This document shows, piece after piece, positions 59,273-64,000 of a stretch of 64,000 nt of DNA. The position numbers were made by a program, and so were the translations under genes. This DNA is from DATMNR01 sp963702765 (GTDB lineage: Bacteria > Chloroflexota > Ktedonobacteria > Ktedonobacterales > Ktedonobacteraceae): the NCBI GenBank assembly GCA_963702765.1, contig CAVPEB010000015.1:34065-98064 (forward strand), written 5' to 3'. Position 1 is the stretch's first letter, and each line of letters begins with the position of its first letter. The notes beneath the pieces are model-generated. The model was not told the origin of the DNA. It saw only the letters and a program-made list of their open reading frames with translations, and did not search any database.

Positions 59273-59935
59273 GTGTATTGCGTCCATTGTGGAGCCGAGA
59301 ATCCTGGCAATGCCACTTTCTGTCAGAAATGTGGCAAGCAGTTGCCTACCACTGATCAGGATGAGCCTACTGTTAGTTCTATTCCCTCTTCTCTTTCAAC
59401 ACTCTATGGCAATACTCCTTACTCGAATACGCCTTCTGCATCAGCAGAAACAGTATATGCTCCGCCCCCACCATCATCATCATATGTTTCCAACACAGAG
59501 GTGAAAGCGAGCCCGCCTGGACTTCCACCTGCTCAAAAACCAAAGAGACGCCGGGGCCTTGTTCTCTCTCTGGTCATCATGGCGCTTGTTGTTATCATTG
59601 CAGTGGGAGCGTATGTCTATCTAAATCGCTCGACGCCCGACAAAACTATCACGACATACTATTCCGCTCTCGTACATAATGATTTCCAGACCGCCTATAG
59701 TCAATTCTCAACAGCGGCACAGAACAGCATATCTGAACAACAGTTTGTTAACTTCTGGCAGAGGCTTGAAGGGGTTAAAGCCTGGACGCTCGTTTCTACG
59801 CAGGAGCAGGGCTCAACCGCCACTTCTACGGTTACTGTCACGTTTGGTAATGGCCAAACAAGGCTAGCTACTATCATATTGGTCGATGAAAATGGGACGT
59901 GGAAGATTCGACAAGATAAGATTATAATCAGTTAA
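59273..59935 (+). CDS. Zinc-ribbon membrane protein with extracytoplasmic NTF2-like (DUF4878-type) domain
   Basis: 220 residues from a GTG at 59273 with AAGGAGA upstream. N-terminal zinc ribbon YCVHCGAENPGNATFCQKCG (CX2C...CX2C). A Ser/Pro-rich linker leads to a basic patch (KPKRRR) and a membrane helix at about 103-125 (GLVLSLVIMALVVIIAVGAYVYL). The C-terminal domain is outside: YYSALVHNDFQTAYSQFSTAAQ, QQFVNFWQRLEGVKAW and ATIILVDENGTWKI, an NTF2-like/DUF4878 pattern. This architecture is very common in Chloroflexota; function unknown. The frame is complete. Confidence 0.8.
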   Translation: MYCVHCGAENPGNATFCQKCGKQLPTTDQDEPTVSSIPSSLSTLYGNTPYSNTPSASAETVYAPPPPSSSYVSNTEVKASPPGLPPAQKPKRRRGLVLSLVIMALVVIIAVGAYVYLNRSTPDKTITTYYSALVHNDFQTAYSQFSTAAQNSISEQQFVNFWQRLEGVKAWTLVSTQEQGSTATSTVTVTFGNGQTRLATIILVDENGTWKIRQDKIIIS

Positions 59936-60006
59936 AGAGTAGCAAAGAGTCAATTTAAGACCGGGCTAATATGGATGTATAAGGTTGATAGCTTACATTC
60001 TATTAA

Positions 60007-60252
60007 TTATGCAGTACCAATTATGATGCTAGGTATAACCCGAATCTCGCAGTATGGACAGCATGGAGCATTCAAAAAGAGAACAATATTGCGTTCTAGC
60101 TGATGCGAGAAAGTCGATAGGCATGTTGAACAATTTGGGCAATACAGACTTATCACCACAGATACCCCCTGTGCAGATTCGTTGTAGCCGTCAGTATATG
60201 CTTGAAAGACGTTATCAGCGTCGAACAGGCCATTATCGTACATCGCACTCAT
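60007..60252 (-). CDS. Possible small zinc-ribbon protein
   Basis: 81 residues from an ATG at 60250-60252 with a modest AAAGGTAGG upstream. Acidic/Tyr-rich head (MSAMYDNGLFDADNVFQAYTDG), then LYCPNCSTCLSTF and APCCPYCEIRV, which could form a CX2C...CX2C zinc site. No family recognised. Isolated, between the zinc-ribbon gene and the anti-sigma-like gene. Could be spurious. Confidence 0.35.
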   Translation of the reverse strand: MSAMYDNGLFDADNVFQAYTDGYNESAQGVSVVISLYCPNCSTCLSTFSHQLERNIVLFLNAPCCPYCEIRVIPSIIIGTA

Positions 60253-60530
60253 TTTCTACCTACCTTTCTTTCTATACAAATATGCTTCAACACATATCCA
60301 ATTTTCTATATCATCTTTCCTGGCACTAAGCATGCTTCCTGGGTTAAATGTTACAAGTTATGCCAAACTGACCTTTGAGACACCCTAAGAAGAGAGCCTT
60401 CCTGAAACAGTCGTGTAACCAGGCACACCAGCCAAATACACAAATAACATTCCCTTCTGAATTAGAGCCACACCGCTGTGGCATTTGCAGCGTTAACGTT
60501 GGTAGACTGATTTTGATATCAACTTTGCTT

Positions 60531-61545
60531 TCACCACTTGATTCTCCTTTTGTCACAAACATATTCGGTCTCGTAGAGTAAATGGTCGAGAGCACCAGGT
60601 GGAAAATATATGATCACTTTTTCTATACTTTGTTCCATAACAGATAGAGAACGATCTGAAGGCACTCGTGAGTTCACTGAGATGTAGAGAGACCAAAGAT
60701 GCTTCAGTAGAGATGACGTGAGGGCTTGGGTATTCAAACTCGGCTGTGGACTGTATGAAAGCAACATGCGTTGTGAGTGTCACATGTCCACTACTCATAA
60801 GTTGGACATATTGTTTGACCGTAATCGTTTGAGTAACTGGCAACCTGAGTCCCATTTGGAGCGTACGGTAAGGCACATTACACTTGAGTAATATATCGCT
60901 TAATTGTCCTAGTCCAGTCCAGTTACGCTGAATGTCAGTAACATAGGGACTTTGTCCACCTTCTGTCACAATTTTGAGAAGTCCAGAACATGGGCCACTC
61001 GACGAAAAGAGCCAATAGCTAGTATGAGAATGATTAGTGATCGACAGGTCCACTTCCAGCAACTCATTTAGAAAATAAGGACCAGGTGTGATCTTCAAGC
61101 TCATTTCGAAACCATTGATCGTACCAGTATATATCTTCACAGATGCACCAACTGGCCCTATGGAAGGAGCCGTACCAGAGCGATCACTCTGGAAAGGAGG
61201 CCAGGAACCGAAGATTAGGAAAGTAGTGCCAATAAGTGCTACAACAACCAGGACAGCCGCGAATACATTGAGCAAAAGCTTGAGTCTCATGCTCCTATAC
61301 CTCTTATCTATTCGTGCGTCTGGCCTACTCAGAAGAGAAGCAAGTTCTCGCGTTGCAAGCGTTTCCTCAGTGAAGGAGGTTTCAGAGTCTACTTGCAACA
61401 GGCGCCTTCTCGCCCGCGAAAGGACTTCTGTTCTCTTTGTCGGATCGACAGCAAAAGGACTGAGGTTGACCTGTTTAAGAAAAGTAATCAACTCCCTATT
61501 CTGTGGGTCTTGCTCCTCTGGAAGCATATCATCAAGGGGTTTCAT
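60531..61545 (-). pseudogene. Anti-sigma-factor-like membrane protein, 3' frameshift
   Basis: Start at 61545 (MKPLDDMLPEEQDPQ), overlapping the sigma-factor stop by four bases (ATGA). A cytoplasmic N-terminal part (~100 residues, NLSPFAVDPTKRTEVLSRARRRLL) precedes one membrane helix at about 90-112 (LLLNVFAAVLVVVALIGTTFLIFG). An extracytoplasmic region of ~210 residues follows, with beta-rich sequence (VKIYTGTINGFEMSLKITPGPYFLNE, LLEVDLSITNHSHTSYWLF). No zinc anti-sigma motif is present, so the anti-sigma role rests on position and topology. Near 60690 the frame shifts: the better continuation is SVNSRVPSDRSLSVMEQSIEKVIIYFPPGALDHLLYETE, ending at 60531, rather than the written end at 60553. 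Confidence 0.65.
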
Positions 61546-62085
61546 TGCTGCTTACCTCCCTCTATTTGTCGATAGATCCCCCGAAGCTGTTGGAGAGTCC
61601 GTGTACACAATTTACTCACAGCGCCCTCGGATTTCTCGAGGATAACCGCGATTTCACAAAATCGCAGACTCTTTTGCATAACGTAACCGTAGCAGATCTC
61701 GCTGAACTGGTGAAAGTTGCTCAACCGCACGATAGAGTCGTTTATAAGACTCTTGTCGTTCTGCATATTGTTCTGGTGTTGGTGCTTCATCTTCTATTTC
61801 TCTAGCCAGTTCTATCGGAACAAGGGTAAGTAGAGCTAGATGTCGATGGCGATCAACGACCTTGTTTCTGGCTACACGCAATAACCATGCCAATTGACGC
61901 TCAGCAGGAAAACTGGAAATTGCTTCGTTTTTGAAAGCGGCCAGAAAAATCTCCACCAACAGGTCTTCAGCATCCTGCTCATTTGATATCTGCTGACAGA
62001 GGTAGGTAAAGATGGTTGGAGCAAAACGATCATAGAGCGTGTCCTCAACTTTATCCCGCGTTGCTTCCTCATCCATGCGTTGCAT
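61542..62085 (-). pseudogene. ECF-type RNA polymerase sigma factor, frameshifted in region 4
   Basis: Start ATG at 62083-62085 (MQRMDEEATRDKVE) with AGGAG upstream. Region 2: LYDRFAPTIFTYLCQQISNEQDAEDLLVEIFLAAFK and QLAWLLRVARNKVVDRHRH. Region 4 begins RAVEQLSPVQRDLLRLRYAK, then the frame ends at 61654. The neighbouring frame continues SLRFCEIAVILEKSEGAVSKLCTRTLQQLRGIY, the expected helix-turn-helix, ending at 61542. One indel near 61670 (in an AAAAGAG stretch) accounts for it. The stop overlaps the start of the membrane partner gene, typical of an ECF sigma with its anti-sigma. About 180 residues if repaired. Confidence 0.85.
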
Positions 62086-62115
62086 ACACTCTCCTATTGA
62101 TGTTTTATCCCTCAT

Positions 62116-62444
62116 TTAATAAGTCGTATGAAGAAGCAAAATAAGACACAATTGTTCAAGCATCTGTCACAACACTAATGAAGATTTCCGGAGCAGTTTG
62201 TAGTGGAAGAGTAAACCCAATATGTCGGGGTATTGATTATTTTCGATATTTGAATATAAGCTCATCCTCAAATTAAGTGAGCCTTTTCAGTTATCAGAAA
62301 CATCGATTGCCGTTATTTCCTTCAAGATATGTATATTATTAAATGCAGATTTAGAAATCATCTCTGTCTATTACTGTTCTACACATCAAGCACGTCTTCG
62401 TTCGTCTGATTAGAAGTATGAGAGAAAGATTGTAAGGAATCTGA
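62116..62444. other. Intergenic stretch, no gene recognised
   Basis: About 330 bp, AT-rich, upstream of the sigma-factor operon on the minus strand; presumably contains its promoter. A short minus-strand open frame extends from 62834 but is an antisense reading of the HNH remnant. Confidence 0.4.
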
Positions 62445-62918
62445 ACAACGCCATTCAAGGACAAGAATTGTTACAAAACTCAGGAATATAAAGCACTTCA
62501 AGCAGAATGGAGTCGTAACTGGTACAAGCGGAATAAGGTACGCGTTATTGCCAACAATATCGCAAGGAAAAAGAGACACGCGAATGGTACTATCAGCTTG
62601 GGCAAGGGCTATTCTGCGCAGATTGCGGTCAAACACACGCTGCCACCTTGCATTTCCATCACCGTGATCCCAGAGAAAGAGTTCTCGGTTGCCACTGCTG
62701 TAAGAAATGGCAAAAATATCAAAGCAATAGAGAAAGAGATCAAAAAGTGCATTGTTTTGTGTGCCAACTGCCACGCCATCCGACACTATGACTACCATCG
62801 CGGTATCTTGCTTGATCTGGGAGTAGCAGGGCAATTCGAACAGATTGAAGCTGCGCTACACATAACTGAGGAAGAAGAGCCTATCCACCTTAAATATTTC
62901 AATAATGGCACAGAGTAA
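62445..62918 (+). pseudogene. HNH-type nuclease-like small protein, frameshifted
   Basis: No start codon in the open frame from 62445, which reads TPFKDKNCYKTQEYKALQAEWSRN and basic helices (KRNKVRVIANNIARKKRH). Between about 62605 and 62675 the correct reading is another frame: GLFCADCGQTHAATLHFHHRDP, with the first zinc Cys pair and the HH of the HNH core. It then returns to EKEFSVATAVRNGKNIKAIEKEIKKCIVLCANCHAIRHYDYHRG, the second Cys pair and final His. This is the layout of small HNH-like proteins, often phage- or mobile-element-associated. At least two compensating indels plus the missing start make it non-functional as written. Confidence 0.6.
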
Positions 62919-62937
62919 TTAAACCTTAGTGAAAAAG

Positions 62938-63010
62938 TAGCGGCGACAGGAATTGAACCTGTGACACAGGGCTTATGAGTCCCTTGCTCTACCAACTGAG
63001 CTACGCCGCC
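62938..63010 (-). tRNA. tRNA-Met (CAT)
   Basis: 73-nt cloverleaf on the minus strand: acceptor arm GGCGGCG pairing with CGCCGCT (first pair G-U), D arm GCTC/GAGC, anticodon loop CTCATAA with anticodon CAT at plus positions 62975-62977, T arm ACAGG/CCTGT with TTCAATT loop, discriminator A. No encoded CCA. One mismatch (A-G) at the base of the anticodon loop. Elongator Met is likely because the first acceptor pair is not the initiator mismatch; a lysidine-type tRNA-Ile(CAT) cannot be excluded. Confidence 0.93.
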
Positions 63011-63176
63011 AAGTGAACTCGTTCTACAGAGCCTTTTAAAAGGATGAAGGTCATCTACACTCCTGGAGAATCTCTTGCTCTTGAGGTCTGTAACTCTTGC
63101 TCTACTTTTCTATATTATCACGGCTCGTCAAGAGGTAAAGAGGGGCTTTATATGGGCTATAAAGGATTCTAGAAGC

Positions 63177-63290
63177 GGTGGATAAGTATGTGGATAACAT
63201 ATGCTATTGGTGGATAAACAGTTCAATCAATTTGATTGCTTTTTCACAAACACATAGAAAAATTTAAATCTTTTCACTAATCTTGCCTGT
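63177..63290. promoter_or_regulatory. Cluster of DnaA-box-like sites with adjacent AT-rich stretch
   Basis: Three 9-mers in 41 bp: GGTGGATAA (63177-63185), TGTGGATAA (63189-63197, exact complement of the TTATCCACA DnaA box) and GGTGGATAA (63209-63217). They are followed by about 70 bp of A/T-rich sequence. An origin, a DnaA titration site or chance are all possible. Confidence 0.35.
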
Positions 63291-63472
63291 GAGAACGTAC
63301 GAGCCGAGTCAGTTGAGGAACCACTTTTGCAAGCCCTGACTAAGAGATCTTAAGTTGACTCGTACGTTTGTTAGCAGTAGTATTTGAAACACGAACAGCC
63401 AGTTGGGGAAAGACAAAGTGACTCCTCATTTCCTCACACGAGCTTTAGGAGATTTAACGGAGGGAAATGCGT

Positions 63473-63955
63473 ATGCCTAAATATACACCTCATCCACACC
63501 AACCACGGAACGTCAATAAATTGCACAAAGAAGAGCTAGTAGCAGCGGGAGTCAACTCAAGGATCGCCGTTGGTCTAACTAAACGCGTTGGCACAATGTG
63601 GACAGCCTATTCATTTGCTGTGCTGGCAATCATTGGTCTATTCGCCATCCTCGGACTGCTAACTCCCATAGTCGCTTTACTCGTAGCCTGGCTATCACAA
63701 ACATTTATCCAATTGGTCCTATTGCCTATCATTATGGTAGGGCAGAACGTATTGGGGCGTCACGCAGAACTTATAGCCGAGGAACAGTATAATACCACTA
63801 AGAAGACCTACGCGGATATCGAATTGATAATGAAGCACCTCGATGATCAAGATGCTCTCATTCTGAAGATCATCCAAAATTTGGAGACACAGGGTGCACT
63901 CATTCCGAAAATCGTAGAAAAGTTAGAGACCATGGAGAACAAAAACACAGCTTAA
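63473..63955 (+). CDS. Small two-TM membrane protein with helical tail
   Basis: About 160 residues from the ATG at 63473 (MPKYTPHPHQPRNVNKLHKEE), eight bases after GGAGGG; an ATG two codons earlier is too close to that site. RIAVGLTKRVGTMWTAYSFAVLAIIGLF starts the first helix, a second follows (IVALLVAWLSQTFIQLVLLPIIMVGQNVL). The C-terminal ~65 residues are charged and helical (RHAELIAEEQYNTTKKTYADIELIMKHLDDQDALI in part). The LTxxVGTMWxAYxF and SQTFIQLVLLxIIMVGQ motifs are those of a conserved family of small bacterial membrane proteins of unknown function. A pair of 10-bp inverted repeats (ACGTACGAG and CTCGTACGT, near 63295 and 63360) lies upstream. Confidence 0.75.
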   Translation: MPKYTPHPHQPRNVNKLHKEELVAAGVNSRIAVGLTKRVGTMWTAYSFAVLAIIGLFAILGLLTPIVALLVAWLSQTFIQLVLLPIIMVGQNVLGRHAELIAEEQYNTTKKTYADIELIMKHLDDQDALILKIIQNLETQGALIPKIVEKLETMENKNTA

Positions 63956-64000
63956 CGAAGTTATTTGGAGACTGAGCTATGTAAAGAGGGAAGTAGCGGG

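Noticed and set aside
62379..62834. Minus-strand open frame of 151 codons
   Set aside because: Antisense to the HNH-like remnant, whose Cys/His pairs are recognisable on the plus strand.

Overview
The window looks like accessory chromosome of a large-genome, mycelial-type Chloroflexota bacterium, most likely class Ktedonobacteria. This is inferred from gene families, not from a marker gene. The families are: several giant LuxR-family regulators with class III cyclase or Ser/Thr-kinase input domains, a NarL-type two-component pair, sigma-70-like proteins with small companion genes, Vgb-type lipoproteins, an ISL3 transposon, and many small dispersed palindromes. No rRNA is present. There is one tRNA (Met-CAT, 62938-63010).

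Layout. 0-6.9 kb: a membrane protein, a TetR/ABC-2 export operon and a proline iminopeptidase. 7-12.4 kb: a class V aminotransferase, a Nudix hydrolase, fumarase (fumC) and a decayed membrane sensor. 12.4-16.3 kb, minus strand: an ArsP/YraQ permease, a Tes-like radical SAM enzyme, a small membrane protein and a divergent Lgt-like protein. 16.3-19.3 kb: hydrolase, VOC protein, resolvase remnant. 19.6-22.8 kb: an intact cyclase/NB-ARC/TPR/LuxR regulator. 23-30.5 kb: an MBL hydrolase, then a kinase/NB-ARC/TPR/LuxR gene and an EcsC-like gene lying between two inverted copies of a 107-bp mobile-element-like repeat. 31-42.7 kb, minus strand: a sigma-like operon below a tandem array of three cyclase/NB-ARC/LuxR copies that become more decayed toward the 3' end. 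43-48.4 kb: repeats and small decayed genes, including a second sigma-like protein. 48.5-51.1 kb: a histidine kinase and its response regulator. 51.4-53.1 kb: an ISL3 element inside a copy of a dispersed repeat. 53.3-64 kb: Vgb-like lipoprotein, tryptophanase with a possible Trp-containing leader peptide, membrane proteins, an ECF sigma/partner pair, an HNH fragment, the tRNA, and a cluster of DnaA-box-like sites.

Two features run through the window. About eighteen recognisable genes carry indels that break the frame, including fumC. Separately, seven genes are cut by single in-frame stops (six TAA, one TGA, no TAG); four of these fall where a glutamine is expected, and five follow an ATT codon. 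Either the sequence has systematic consensus errors or the region is in active decay. Where the frame is broken I annotate the whole ancestral gene and state where it breaks.
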